A stretch of 64,000 nucleotides of DNA from an uncultured Bacteroides sp. (GTDB lineage: Bacteria; Bacteroidota; Bacteroidia; Bacteroidales; Bacteroidaceae): positions 17,508-81,507 of the forward strand of contig CAAFTU010000065.1 in NCBI GenBank assembly GCA_900766005.1, given 5' to 3'. Shown here piece after piece: positions 1 through 7,521 of the stretch; position 1 is the first letter of the stretch, and each line of letters begins with the position of its first letter. Under the pieces are notes generated by a model. It saw only the letters and a list, made by a program, of their open reading frames with translations. It was not told the origin of the DNA and made no database searches. A program made the translations under genes and the position numbers.

Positions 1-688
1 GTTTGTCATTTTTGCCCGTGCTTCCGGTGTTGAATACCGGGGTGATGAACATCAGCAGGGTGGAACCGTCCCGTGAGAAGATATGTTCATTAATCAGTTC
101 GTAATTAGCTTCCAACTGGAAGTCTTGCAGATGTTTCAGCGTCTGGCTGCCCAGTCCCAACGGGTCCCGCATAATGTAGTTCTTCAAGGCGAATCCTGCC
201 GGAGATATCAGGTTGGAATAGTTCTTCTGCATCAGGGCGGCAATGTTTCCGGCGGTAAGCAAGGTGTCCAGCCGTTGGTAGGCCTCGTCGGAAAGGAACA
301 GGGGCAGGTTGTCGTAAACAAAATCTCCGACACTGTTGATCAGGTTTTCGTCGGCTTTTGAGAAGATCTCTTTAATCAGGGTTCCTTCCGCTTGTTGCTG
401 TAAATCCTGTTTAATGGTTTCGGCAGCTTCAATCAGGGAATCCGCATCCGCCACACCGTCCTTGCCGGACAGCATGATCATAATTTTATCCTTTATCTTC
501 AGATTTTCAAATACGTTGATGGCATTTTGGGAGTCCTTGGTATCCGGAAAGAAACTGGTTACGTTTTCCTCGAATCTGACTTGGGCGGCAAAAAGGGCCA
601 TAAAGAGGATGCATACGCTGAGGGACAGGTAAAACAAGACTTTATGCCTTTCAAAATAGTTATATAATCCAACAAAGAATTTAGTCAT
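1..688 (-). CDS. MMPL/RND-family exporter, N-terminal part (cut by window edge)
   Basis: This reading frame starts at an ATG at 688 and runs open to the left edge, so only about 229 N-terminal residues are visible. It begins with a short basic stretch and one transmembrane helix (about residues 17-36, LFYLSLSVCILFMALFAAQV). A long periplasmic segment follows, starting RFEENVTSFFPDTKDSQNA, which is the usual layout of MMPL/RND 'predicted exporter' proteins. Such exporters are standard members of aryl-polyene clusters and are thought to move the lipid product or precursor out of the inner membrane. The start overlaps the stop of the upstream glycosyltransferase gene by 8 bp (ATGACTAA), so the two are translationally coupled. 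The C-terminal transmembrane bundles cannot be checked here. Confidence 0.8.
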   Translation of the reverse strand, partial: MTKFFVGLYNYFERHKVLFYLSLSVCILFMALFAAQVRFEENVTSFFPDTKDSQNAINVFENLKIKDKIMIMLSGKDGVADADSLIEAAETIKQDLQQQAEGTLIKEIFSKADENLINSVGDFVYDNLPLFLSDEAYQRLDTLLTAGNIAALMQKNYSNLISPAGFALKNYIMRDPLGLGSQTLKHLQDFQLEANYELINEHIFSRDGSTLLMFITPVFNTGSTGKNDK

Positions 689-1874
689 ATCCGTTTTTTC
701 TCCTACATATAGCCAGCAACACGGTGGAGATTACTCCAGACAGCAGACTGCAAGCCATTGCAAAGATAATGCTTCCTATTAAATATTGCTCTAAAACTGA
801 TTTGACATTTTCAAGAGAAAGGTCTCCGAGATGCAAATCGGGAGGATTACCCAGTACCATGCAGCCTGTCCGGTAACTGCCGTACAGCAATAGGGGAATC
901 ATGGGTGGAATACTGATATTGGCGGCGACAAGGGCAATCACTTTATTCAGTCTGAACAGATGCGCAAGAAAGAGGGTGATCAGCATCTGATAACCCCATA
1001 ACGGAACGATACCCATAAAAATCCCCAGCATGATGGCGAGTACAATCTTCAGGTTGGATTCCCGTGTATTCAGCACATGGTCGGTGAAGAATCGCTTGCA
1101 GTTGCTCCATGACAGTTTGCGGAGCAGGTTACGGGGAACAATCCAAAGGCAGGTAATCAGCACCAGCACCGTGTTCAGCACACTGATACGGGTAAAATCC
1201 CGGAACGGCCGGAAATGGGATACCCGTTCTGCTTGCGGGGGATAATACACGTGGATGGGAATGTTCTTCACCGCTACATCTCCCCATGCGGCAAAGACGA
1301 TGGCTTCCAACTCAAATTCGTATTTGGCGGTGTACCAGCAGCTTTGCACATTCATTTTGCGCAGAGGGTAAAGGCGGTATCCCGATTGTGTATCTTCCAG
1401 TTTCAGCCCGGTTTCCAGTCTGAACCAGAAATTAGAGAATTTATTGGCAAAGGTATTCTTGCCCGGCATATTGTCGGAGGCTAAGTTTCGGGCGCCTACC
1501 AGCAGCGTGTCGGGCTCTTTTTCAATGGCTTCGATAAAACAGGGAATATCGGAAGCGAAATGCTGTCCGTCCGAATCGATGGTGATGGCATAGCGGAAAC
1601 CTTCTTTTTTTGCTTGGGAAAGACCGTGCTTTAAAGCGGTTCCTTTTCCTTTATTGACAGGATGGGTAATGGTGCGGATAGCCGGATATTGTTCCAGAAT
1701 GTTGGCCGTATCATCCGTAGAGCCGTCATTGACGACAATGATATCGTCTGCATACCTGCATACCTCCTCAATGACTGCCGCCAGTGTCTTCCCGTTGTTG
1801 TAGGTGGGAATAACGACGACAATCTCCAGTTCCTTTAGTTTCTTCCGCCAAACCGATGTTGTGTTTGTACTCAT
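681..1874 (-). CDS. Family 2 glycosyltransferase fused to a DUF2062 membrane domain
   Basis: This is a 397-residue protein. Its N-terminal GT-A domain (about residues 15-235) shows VVIPTYNNGKTL, the nucleotide-binding VNDGSTDDT and the metal-binding DSDGQH, as in dolichyl-phosphate-mannose-synthase-like GT2 enzymes. The C-terminal part (about 265-390) has hydrophobic helices (LAIMLGIFMGIVPLWGYQML, VIALVAANISIPPMIPLLLY) typical of DUF2062. This GT2-DUF2062 fusion is a recurrent neighbour of ketosynthase genes in aryl-polyene clusters. It probably transfers a sugar to the polyene lipid or its carrier at the cytoplasmic membrane; donor and acceptor are unknown. It is the first gene after the DUF4221/NVEALA insert and has its own promoter-like block at 1940-1971. 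Its stop overlaps the exporter start. Confidence 0.85.
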   Translation of the reverse strand: MSTNTTSVWRKKLKELEIVVVIPTYNNGKTLAAVIEEVCRYADDIIVVNDGSTDDTANILEQYPAIRTITHPVNKGKGTALKHGLSQAKKEGFRYAITIDSDGQHFASDIPCFIEAIEKEPDTLLVGARNLASDNMPGKNTFANKFSNFWFRLETGLKLEDTQSGYRLYPLRKMNVQSCWYTAKYEFELEAIVFAAWGDVAVKNIPIHVYYPPQAERVSHFRPFRDFTRISVLNTVLVLITCLWIVPRNLLRKLSWSNCKRFFTDHVLNTRESNLKIVLAIMLGIFMGIVPLWGYQMLITLFLAHLFRLNKVIALVAANISIPPMIPLLLYGSYRTGCMVLGNPPDLHLGDLSLENVKSVLEQYLIGSIIFAMACSLLSGVISTVLLAICRRKNGYD

Positions 1875-1939
1875 CTTGTTTTTCAGTCAAACTATTCAGA
1901 TACGTTTGGGATGAATGTTTTCGTACCTGAACTTATGTG

Positions 1940-1971
1940 GTTTCTAATGGGTGACAAAGATAGTATATTTT
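1940..1971 (-). promoter_or_regulatory. Promoter block for the glycosyltransferase gene (copy 1)
   Basis: The minus strand carries the -7 element TATCTTTG at 1955-1962, fitting the Bacteroides consensus TAnnTTTG, inside the 17-mer AAAATATACTATCTTTG. By my alignment 28 of 32 bases match the block at 5200-5231 upstream of lolA. No TTTG is seen at the -33 position. It lies about 80 bp upstream of the ATG at 1874. Confidence 0.6.
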
Positions 1972-1995
1972 CGGATGCGGGCATTCTGGCGTTAA

Positions 1996-3180
1996 TTATT
2001 TATTTGGAGATGCATTTTTAATTTTAAAGCAGGTAAACACCAACTTGTTCTCGTCGAATTGCGGATTTTCCAGATTGTTCTCGGATATATACAGTCCTTC
2101 CCTTCCCACAAAACTCTTTTTATAGAAATATTTCTTTCCGGGGAATTTTGTTTCTCCGATGATTTCAAAATCCGCGTTCAGTACAATGACGGAGAACTCC
2201 TTTCCTTTGGGTTCGTCATAGGGGCTTTCGTTGGAAGCCAGTTTGTAAGGCATTTCAGCAAAACGGTAGTACACATTGCGGTATTTGTCATACATGATAT
2301 GCCAATATCTAGGATTTTCATTGAGTTTTATAATAGCATTAATGCCTTCCATAGAATTACCCAGTTTGGGCTTCATGCTTTTCAGATATCTGCTTTTGGC
2401 GTTATACCATCGGATATGTTTCAAGTCATCTGTAACCATCAGGCTGTCATATCCGAAAAATCCACAGACCAAACGGCTCTCTTTGTAGTTGTAATCATAA
2501 CTAAAACCGTATCCTCCTGCGATATTGTCATATTCCTCTTTAAAGATGGGTGGATAGAAAATAGGAATCCATTTAACTTCTCCTGTTCTCAGATCCTGTG
2601 AGGCGAACATATGGGTTCTAGGCCAGTCTTCCTTTTTCATATCGGGTTTTAAAATTTCTTGGCGTAGAAATATGCATGAGTCTTTGATAAAAGCAGGTGC
2701 ATTGTAGTAACTGCCAAAAGACAAGGGTGTAAATCTGCCTTCAGGAGTTTGGAAATTATAGTTTCGTATTATTTCCCCTTGAGAGTTTATGGAACTGAGC
2801 CGACTGATATTATTCTGTGCAACTAATATATATTGAGAATCGGGGGAAGGTCTACTGCCGAATACAGCTGGTAGCCCGTTGGGACCTGTCTTGTGAAGAG
2901 GTATCCGTTTGGCTATCTGTTGATTCTCTATATCAAAAATGACAATGTCATATAATGATTTTTGTGTATTCTCAAAGTGAAGGTATTCTTTCCCGTTTTC
3001 TTCGAATTGGAACATGGATTTGCTTAAGTAATAGGTCTGTTCGTCTAAAGGGAAAGCCAGCTGTTTTTCTGCTACCAGTTCTACTTCGTTCTGTTTGCCA
3101 GCTTCGTTTTTTGGGGAGGACTGGCAAGATACGAGGATAAATATAGAAAAGAGTGATATAAAAAGGAGTGTTCGATTCAT
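1996..3180 (-). CDS. DUF4221-type six-bladed beta-propeller lipoprotein
   Basis: This is a 394-residue predicted lipoprotein. The signal peptide MNRTLLFISLFSIFILVSC ends in a lipobox with Cys19. The rest is beta-rich with repeated aromatic/Asp strand motifs, in line with the DUF4221 / six-bladed propeller lipoproteins of Bacteroides. No catalytic motif was recognised and the function is unknown. In this order such propeller genes often sit beside a gene for a small secreted NVEALA-type peptide, and here one ends 72 bp upstream (3253-3537). The pair has no known role in polyene synthesis and interrupts the order dehydratase - glycosyltransferase expected for the locus, so I read it as a passenger. 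The family call rests on recognition, not on a search. Confidence 0.7.
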   Translation of the reverse strand: MNRTLLFISLFSIFILVSCQSSPKNEAGKQNEVELVAEKQLAFPLDEQTYYLSKSMFQFEENGKEYLHFENTQKSLYDIVIFDIENQQIAKRIPLHKTGPNGLPAVFGSRPSPDSQYILVAQNNISRLSSINSQGEIIRNYNFQTPEGRFTPLSFGSYYNAPAFIKDSCIFLRQEILKPDMKKEDWPRTHMFASQDLRTGEVKWIPIFYPPIFKEEYDNIAGGYGFSYDYNYKESRLVCGFFGYDSLMVTDDLKHIRWYNAKSRYLKSMKPKLGNSMEGINAIIKLNENPRYWHIMYDKYRNVYYRFAEMPYKLASNESPYDEPKGKEFSVIVLNADFEIIGETKFPGKKYFYKKSFVGREGLYISENNLENPQFDENKLVFTCFKIKNASPNK

Positions 3181-3206
3181 AATATTTTCGGTTTTATGAT
3201 GTATGT

Positions 3207-3244
3207 AATTTATGTGACCGGATTTCTAACCGGCCACATAAATT
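3207..3244 (-). other. Strong hairpin between the small peptide gene and the propeller gene
   Basis: AATTTATGTG (3207-3216) pairs with CACATAAATT (3235-3244), and CCGG (3218-3221) with CCGG (3230-3233), separated by one mismatch and closing an 8-base loop. There is no U-run on the minus strand after it, so it looks like an mRNA 3'-end stabiliser or processing site rather than a simple intrinsic terminator. It would let the small upstream gene be expressed more than the propeller gene. Confidence 0.5.
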
Positions 3245-3252
3245 GTTGGTTG

Positions 3253-3537
3253 TTAATTGGTAGGAGCACCATGATTCCCACCTTCTCCTGAACCTTCACC
3301 GGGGGCACCTACCTCTACTCCGGTGCCGCATTTACCATCTTCACTGATACACACAGTGCCTGTAGCAGCCATTTTGCAATTTTCCCATTCAGCTTCGAAA
3401 GCACAGTACTTTGGACCCCCTCGTGGCATTTGCACGGCAGGTGCTCCAAACACTACTTCCTCATTAGAAGAGTGGAGGTTCAAGCTTATTGCAAATGTTG
3501 CAATAACAGCCATAATCATTGTGAATTTTGTTTTCAT
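3253..3537 (-). CDS. Small secreted NVEALA-like peptide precursor
   Basis: This is a protein of about 94 residues. I prefer the ATG at 3537 (MKTKFTMIMAV) over the one at 3546 because it gives a standard signal-peptide start. A hydrophobic segment (IMAVIATFAISLNL) is followed by SSNEEVVFG, a position and pattern resembling the NVEALA motif of Bacteroides small peptides. Then comes a domain with four Cys (KYCAFEAEWENC, GTVCISEDGKCG) and a Gly-rich tail ending GAPTN. NVEALA-family peptides are exported and of unknown function, often next to propeller lipoproteins, which fits the DUF4221 gene just downstream. The motif is degenerate, so family membership is a structural-pattern inference. About 100 bp separate it from the upstream dehydratase gene; I saw no clear TAnnTTTG box there. 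Confidence 0.6.
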   Translation of the reverse strand: MKTKFTMIMAVIATFAISLNLHSSNEEVVFGAPAVQMPRGGPKYCAFEAEWENCKMAATGTVCISEDGKCGTGVEVGAPGEGSGEGGNHGAPTN

Positions 3538-3645
3538 AGGTGTCATATTTATAATTGTCTGAATATAAGATGTTTAATGGGTGTTGACAACTATAAATGG
3601 ACTTATTGTTCTTGCTATTATGGATATTTAACAGAAGGACTTGCT

Positions 3646-4026
3646 TCATTGATACTTACTTGCCATCAGTACCGCTTTCAACTTGATAAATTCTTTTCCA
3701 TTACAAATGCCTTCTGCCTGCAACTTGAAAAGATGCTCTTCCGTTTTTTCTAATCGGATAAACAGCTGTAGTAGCGGAGTTTCCAGCGGGTTGATGGCAG
3801 ACAGGAATTTGGAAGAAGCAATCTGTACATACTGCAAAGGTTGGTTGGCGATCTGTTCGGCACTTTCTTTTATTATCTGTAAGGTACAGACGCCCGGAAC
3901 CACCGGCTGTCCGGGGAAATGACCTTGATAGAGCACATGGCCGGGATTCAGCTCTATCTCTATTGCCTGTTTTCCGTCTTCTCTTTCCTTTATATGAATG
4001 ATTTTATAAAAGTTCTCCAGCAGCAT
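3646..4026 (-). CDS. Hotdog-fold 3-hydroxyacyl-ACP dehydratase (FabZ-like)
   Basis: This 126-residue protein has the FabA/FabZ signature HFPGQPVVPGV (about residues 35-45), including the conserved His, and a length close to FabZ-type single hotdog domains. In aryl-polyene synthesis a dehydratase removes water from the 3-hydroxyacyl-ACP in each cycle to give the conjugated double bond. This locus has a second, more divergent dehydratase at 12197-12634, so the two may form a pair as in the proteobacterial system (ApeI/ApeP). The start lies 1 bp after the stop of the upstream lipoprotein gene, consistent with one operon. The FabZ acidic helix residue is less clear than the His motif. Confidence 0.8.
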   Translation of the reverse strand: MLLENFYKIIHIKEREDGKQAIEIELNPGHVLYQGHFPGQPVVPGVCTLQIIKESAEQIANQPLQYVQIASSKFLSAINPLETPLLQLFIRLEKTEEHLFKLQAEGICNGKEFIKLKAVLMASKYQ

Positions 4027-4027
4027 T

Positions 4028-4570
4028 TCAAGGGTTGTTTATGTTCAGTTTGTCCAATTGGATTCTTAACCGTATCAGCGGATGCTTGATTTGTACTTTC
4101 TCCGCCTGTCCGTTTACAAAGCCGGACAAGGTGAATACCGTCTTTCCAAATCCTTTGCCACTGATTCTTTGCTCAAAAGTACTACTTTTCTTTTTAATAC
4201 GTGCTTTTTCACTCTTTAGAAATAGATTTTTGAAATCAGTTTCCAGTATTTTCAGCATCTTTTTCTTCCTCATCGGTTCAATGCAACTGTTTACTATGAA
4301 GGTGTCGCAGTGCAGGGAGAAGTCAAAAAGGCTGAGGCCAAAGTAAGTGGATCCCAGGATACGGATTTCGTTATCAGGCATTTGGCGGACAATGAGCATT
4401 CCGCTGAAATGATGTTTCATGAAATCCAGTTGCAAGTTGTACTTTTGCGACTGTGCTTCTGCCTGCAGGATGGGAGGCAGTGCCGTAGCTTCCCCTGTCA
4501 CCCGGTGTGAGCAGGAGAGCAGGATAAACAGCAACAGCAGCCAGCTAGCGTATCGTAAACTTTGCCTCAT
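4028..4570 (-). CDS. DUF3261-like lipoprotein of the aryl-polyene locus
   Basis: This is a 180-residue predicted lipoprotein (MRQSLRYASWLLLLFILLSC, lipobox Cys20) with a mixed alpha/beta remainder and no catalytic motif that I recognise. Small lipoproteins of the DUF3261 type are frequent in aryl-polyene clusters next to lolA and the exporter, and are thought to help place the product in the outer membrane. The start overlaps the lolA-like gene by 26 bp, so the two are coupled. The domain name is assigned from length, lipobox, position and general sequence pattern. Confidence 0.65.
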   Translation of the reverse strand: MRQSLRYASWLLLLFILLSCSHRVTGEATALPPILQAEAQSQKYNLQLDFMKHHFSGMLIVRQMPDNEIRILGSTYFGLSLFDFSLHCDTFIVNSCIEPMRKKKMLKILETDFKNLFLKSEKARIKKKSSTFEQRISGKGFGKTVFTLSGFVNGQAEKVQIKHPLIRLRIQLDKLNINNP

Positions 4571-5171
4571 CTTTCAAAGAATTGAATTTCTTGTCCGAGA
4601 ATTCGTATTCGGTATAGTTGGTTGCGGTTTCCGATAAACGTAGTTTGTGGACAGACATGTCTTTTTTGTCTAAATAAATTTGAATCTGGTTGATATATGC
4701 CTGTATCGCTTTGCTGACGGGCTTGATTTGAATGAGATAGTAATGGGCGTCTTCAAAATATTCCAAAGCATAGCCGGGCGACATGTTGGACAGGTCGCCC
4801 ACCATGCAGGCGGTAAGCATATCCTGCATTTGGTTCATCATCTTATTGGAGTGAAGGTCCATGATGCTTTTCTTTCCGTCCGATACTATTTTCAGTTGGT
4901 TGTTGTTGATCACGATAAGGTAGTTCATGGGCTGTGCGTAGTCCATGCATATCTTATTGCTCTTTTTATAATAGAACTTTCCTTTCGAGGTTATTTTCTC
5001 ATCGAATACATCCAGATATTTTATCTGAGTGAAATTACTTTCGATGGACTCTATATTTTTAGCCTCTTGCAGCAGACGGGCTTCAAAATCTTTCAGATCA
5101 GTAAGTTTCTTCATCTGTTGGGCTTGCATCGGCAGGACTGTACAGAACATCAAGAGCAAAAGTATTTTCAT
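4545..5171 (-). CDS. LolA-like outer-membrane lipoprotein carrier protein
   Basis: This periplasmic protein of about 208 residues has signal peptide MKILLLLMFCTVLPMQAQ. I chose the ATG at 5171; an ATG at 5180 gives three more residues. The mature part shows the LolA pattern: SIESNFTQIKYLDVFDEKITSKG followed by FYYKKSNKICMDYAQP, which matches the family's 'F.Q.....l....GkF.ykkP..lrw.Y..P' layout. LolA-like carriers in aryl-polyene clusters probably shuttle the hydrophobic product across the periplasm rather than ordinary lipoproteins. It is the first gene after a 740-bp non-coding stretch and has a promoter block at 5200-5231. Its 3' end overlaps the DUF3261-like gene. Confidence 0.82.
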   Translation of the reverse strand: MKILLLLMFCTVLPMQAQQMKKLTDLKDFEARLLQEAKNIESIESNFTQIKYLDVFDEKITSKGKFYYKKSNKICMDYAQPMNYLIVINNNQLKIVSDGKKSIMDLHSNKMMNQMQDMLTACMVGDLSNMSPGYALEYFEDAHYYLIQIKPVSKAIQAYINQIQIYLDKKDMSVHKLRLSETATNYTEYEFSDKKFNSLKDEAKFTIR

Positions 5172-5199
5172 GTAGGTCATACTTTATAGAGGTTTATCC

Positions 5200-5231
5200 G
5201 TTTGTAATGGGAAGCAAAGATAGTATATTTT
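5200..5231 (-). promoter_or_regulatory. Promoter block for lolA (copy 2 of a shared 32-bp block)
   Basis: The -7 element TATCTTTG is at 5215-5222 on the minus strand, 35-45 bp upstream of the start. The 17-mer AAAATATACTATCTTTG is identical to the one at 1955-1971, and 28 of 32 positions match over the whole block. No -33 TTTG is visible. Confidence 0.6.
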
Positions 5232-5403
5232 GAGAAACCATTCATACCTTTATCGCTTATTTACGATTTTTACCTGTTTCTACAATCGTTCACATGGGCA
5301 ATTATAATGAATAAAAAAGTTATATTTCTGCGTTGCAATATTTTTTTGTTTTATCACGGCATGTTATTGTTAATCAATAATTTATAGTGACGAATCCTCC
5401 TGT

Positions 5404-5828
5404 ATCCCCCTCGAAACGGTTTATCCGTTTTCTCTGTCGGAGTCAGTTTGGCAGAAAGCGTCATTATGCAGGATGAAGGTCTGTTGGAATTCTTGTAAGG
5501 AGAACGGTAGGATATGATTTTCACTTAGGTGAAGATGGGTTTTCACCTGTGTGAAGAGCTGTTGTCACCAGTGTGAAACCACCGTTTCAAACTGGTGAAG
5601 CAACAGTATATATCGGAAGTTTACACACTGACATCCTATTAAGTTGAACGAAAGTACAGCATATCCTGTCAGATTTAATCTGATATCTGCGCTTCTCTTG
5701 CAAATAACGGGTGAATGTTCCACTCCATCGCTTACATACCGGTTTGGGGGTATTACAGACTTTTTTACACGGCAAGTTGTTGGTAATGAGTGGAATGAAG
5801 TGGCGGAAGAATTTTATGTTTTACGTAA
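5404..5828. repeat. Non-coding repeat element, copy A (in the gap 5232-5923)
   Basis: This element fills most of the gene-free gap between lolA and the deacetylase gene. It shares an ordered set of anchors with copy B (39968-40418): CGAAACGGTTT (5412), four 14-bp dyads at a 22-bp period (5520-5599), CATACCG (5735), CACGGCAAG (5768), TTGGTAATGAGTG (5780) and TTTTATGTTTTACGTAA (5812-5828). From the dyad array onward the spacing of the two copies agrees within 1 bp, although the bases between anchors have diverged. Short frames inside it (for example 5587-5775 minus) are not conserved as protein. Confidence 0.7.
5520..5599. repeat. Array of four 14-bp palindromes with 22-bp period (copy A)
   Basis: The units are TTCACTTAGGTGAA (5520), TTCACCTGTGTGAA (5542), GTCACCAGTGTGAA (5564) and TTCAAACTGGTGAA (5586). 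Each is a dyad with 5-base arms, and starts are exactly 22 bp apart. A 22-bp period cannot stay in reading frame, so this is not a protein repeat. The spacers are not conserved. Confidence 0.8.
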
Positions 5829-5923
5829 GACGAAGTTATCTTTTTATCGGTTTGATCATGAAGGGTGAACCAGGTCTCGTTTCTGGAACTTGGTGATGTT
5901 GCTGTTGAAAATATAGAAGAAAT

Positions 5924-6616
5924 TTATTTTGTCATGTCCTTTATCAGCCTATCTAACGCTACTACCGTATACCCCTCTTTTTCTATAAAGTCCAGAACTT
6001 GTACCAGCAGCCTGTCACTATCGGGCATCCGGTCATGTAGCAGAAGGATGGAGCCCGGAACGAGCCGTTTCTTGATGTGTTTGATAATTTTTTCAGGAGT
6101 GGGTTGCTGAGTGTCCAGTGTGCGGATGTTCCAACCAATGGGGATGTATCCCAGCCTGCGCACTGCTTTAGCCAGGGTAGGATTGGTCACTCCGAAAGGC
6201 GGCCGGAACCATCGGACCGGTTGACCGGTTACTTTTTCCAATTCTTGCTGGCAGGTAATTAAATCATGGCACATCCGTTTGAAGGTATAGAGAGGAAAAT
6301 AGCCGGAATGGGAGAAGGAATGATTCCCGATACGATGTCCTTCTTTGATGATTTGCCGGAGCAGTTCTTCATTGCCTTTTATCTTGTTTCCGATGCAAAA
6401 AAAGCAGGCCGGTATGTGTTTTTCTCTTAACACTTTCAGCACTTTGGGGGTCTGTATCGGATCGGGCCCGTCATCAAAAGTGATGGCTATGATTTTCTCT
6501 TCGGTTTTCTTGCAACAGAAGACACGCATGTAAATACAGGCACGGATGCTGTAAGAAGCGTAAAAGAAATAGGCCATGACGCTTACTATGATGACTACAG
6601 AAACTAGGATGTGCAT
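5924..6616 (-). CDS. Polysaccharide deacetylase (NodB/CE4 family), membrane-anchored
   Basis: This 230-residue protein has an N-terminal membrane segment (residues 1-18, MHILVSVVIIVSVMAYFF) and a NodB homology domain from about residue 40. It shows motif 1 TFDDGPD (catalytic base and metal Asp), motif 2 NHSFSH (metal His pair), motif 3 RPPFG and motif 5 LLLHD. CE4 enzymes remove N- or O-acetyl groups from sugars. Here it may act on a glycosylated polyene intermediate or on the envelope; the substrate is unknown. Its start lies inside one copy of a 74-bp direct repeat (6568-6641). The other copy overlaps the end of the upstream ketosynthase gene, showing that the two genes once abutted and overlapped before the KilA-N gene was inserted. 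Confidence 0.85.
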   Translation of the reverse strand: MHILVSVVIIVSVMAYFFYASYSIRACIYMRVFCCKKTEEKIIAITFDDGPDPIQTPKVLKVLREKHIPACFFCIGNKIKGNEELLRQIIKEGHRIGNHSFSHSGYFPLYTFKRMCHDLITCQQELEKVTGQPVRWFRPPFGVTNPTLAKAVRRLGYIPIGWNIRTLDTQQPTPEKIIKHIKKRLVPGSILLLHDRMPDSDRLLVQVLDFIEKEGYTVVALDRLIKDMTK

Positions 6617-6641
6617 TGCTTGATTAAGATGATTGAGTGAT
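6568..6641. repeat. 74-bp direct repeat, deacetylase-side copy
   Basis: It is identical to 7599-7672 except at one base (6617 T versus 7648 C). It contains the first 16 codons of the deacetylase gene and the region just upstream, which in the other copy encodes the last residues of the ketosynthase-like protein. Confidence 0.92.
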
Positions 6642-6666
6642 ACTTTAATAAATGATCTTGTAGAGA

Positions 6667-7521
6667 TTATTCTAATTGTTTGTCATTATCTGTCAGTATT
6701 CTGAACTTTTTTTCGGTATCAATCGTATTCAAGTGTGCTAATTGCTCTTTGGCCATCTGCCGAAGATGAGTAAACCTTTTAGACTTGTCCACCTTACGCT
6801 TGATTAACTCTGCATTGAAGGATTCCATATTCGATAATACGACTAATTCATTTATGCTTGCTACATCTCTGATATTGATATTCTTATCTGCGTATTGTGG
6901 ATTTGCTTCACGCCATTGTCTTGCGGTACATCCCCATAATGCGAGATTTAACAAATCAGCTTCATCGGCATAAACAAGTTTTTGATTGAAATCTTCTACT
7001 TTAGGTATAATAAAGTCTTTGATTGCATCCGTATGTATGGAATAATTTACTTTACTAAGTATTCTTTTTACGTTCCATTCACTTAATAAAGGGTGTGATT
7101 CTGCTTCTTTAAGTCTTTGGTATTCTTTGATGAGATATAGTTTAAATTCAGGGCTGAGCCAAGTCCCGAATTCAAAAGCTATGTCTTTATGGGCAAAAGT
7201 TCCCCCATATCGCCCGGGCTTGGATATAATCCCTATTGCTTTAGTTTTTTCTATCCATTGTTTGGGGGTTAGGGTGAAACTGTTTGTTCCACTCTCCATT
7301 TTAAAAGCATCGAATTCGATGCCTTTAAAATTTGGATTATTTAGTTTTTCCCATAACCCTAGAAAATCAATCGTACTACGTAGACGCATCCAGTTTTGTA
7401 TAATGTAGTTAGTACGTTCTCTGTCTTTGAAATGTGCCATGTCTGTCAGGCAGATATAATCATTATTATCAGGTCTTACAGATATGGATATATCAATATT
7501 CGTAACAGTTATTTTCTTCAT
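6667..7521 (-). CDS. KilA-N domain DNA-binding protein (inserted gene)
   Basis: This protein has 284 residues from the ATG at 7521 (MKKITVTNIDISISVRP). A longer start at 7563 adds MLNFIPHKIKVVEI and looks less natural. The N-terminal 130 residues match the KilA-N fold: DYICLTDMAHFKD, YIIQNWMRLRSTIDFLGLWE, GGTFAHKDIAFEFGTWLSPEFKLYLIKEYQRL. KilA-N domains come from phages and large DNA viruses and bind DNA; lone bacterial copies are of unknown role. The C-terminal half is helical with many charged residues and no recognised domain. The gene lies between 74-bp direct repeats in the middle of a biosynthetic operon, same strand as its neighbours, and is more AT-rich than they are. It has no evident function in pigment synthesis and is best read as a mobile passenger. 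Confidence 0.85.
   Translation of the reverse strand: MKKITVTNIDISISVRPDNNDYICLTDMAHFKDRERTNYIIQNWMRLRSTIDFLGLWEKLNNPNFKGIEFDAFKMESGTNSFTLTPKQWIEKTKAIGIISKPGRYGGTFAHKDIAFEFGTWLSPEFKLYLIKEYQRLKEAESHPLLSEWNVKRILSKVNYSIHTDAIKDFIIPKVEDFNQKLVYADEADLLNLALWGCTARQWREANPQYADKNINIRDVASINELVVLSNMESFNAELIKRKVDKSKRFTHLRQMAKEQLAHLNTIDTEKKFRILTDNDKQLE

Noticed and set aside
1996..3180. DUF4221 propeller as a pigment-export component
   Set aside because: Such proteins occur widely without pigment genes and typically beside NVEALA peptides, as here; a passenger role is simpler.
5520..5599. CRISPR-like array (regular short repeats with unlike spacers)
   Set aside because: Repeats are 14-bp palindromes with only 8-bp spacers, four units, no cas genes nearby, and the same array recurs at a second locus as part of a larger element.
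5587..5775. Small gene in repeat element A (62-residue minus frame)
   Set aside because: The corresponding frame in element B (40178-40360) encodes an unrelated peptide, and the frame runs through the palindrome array.
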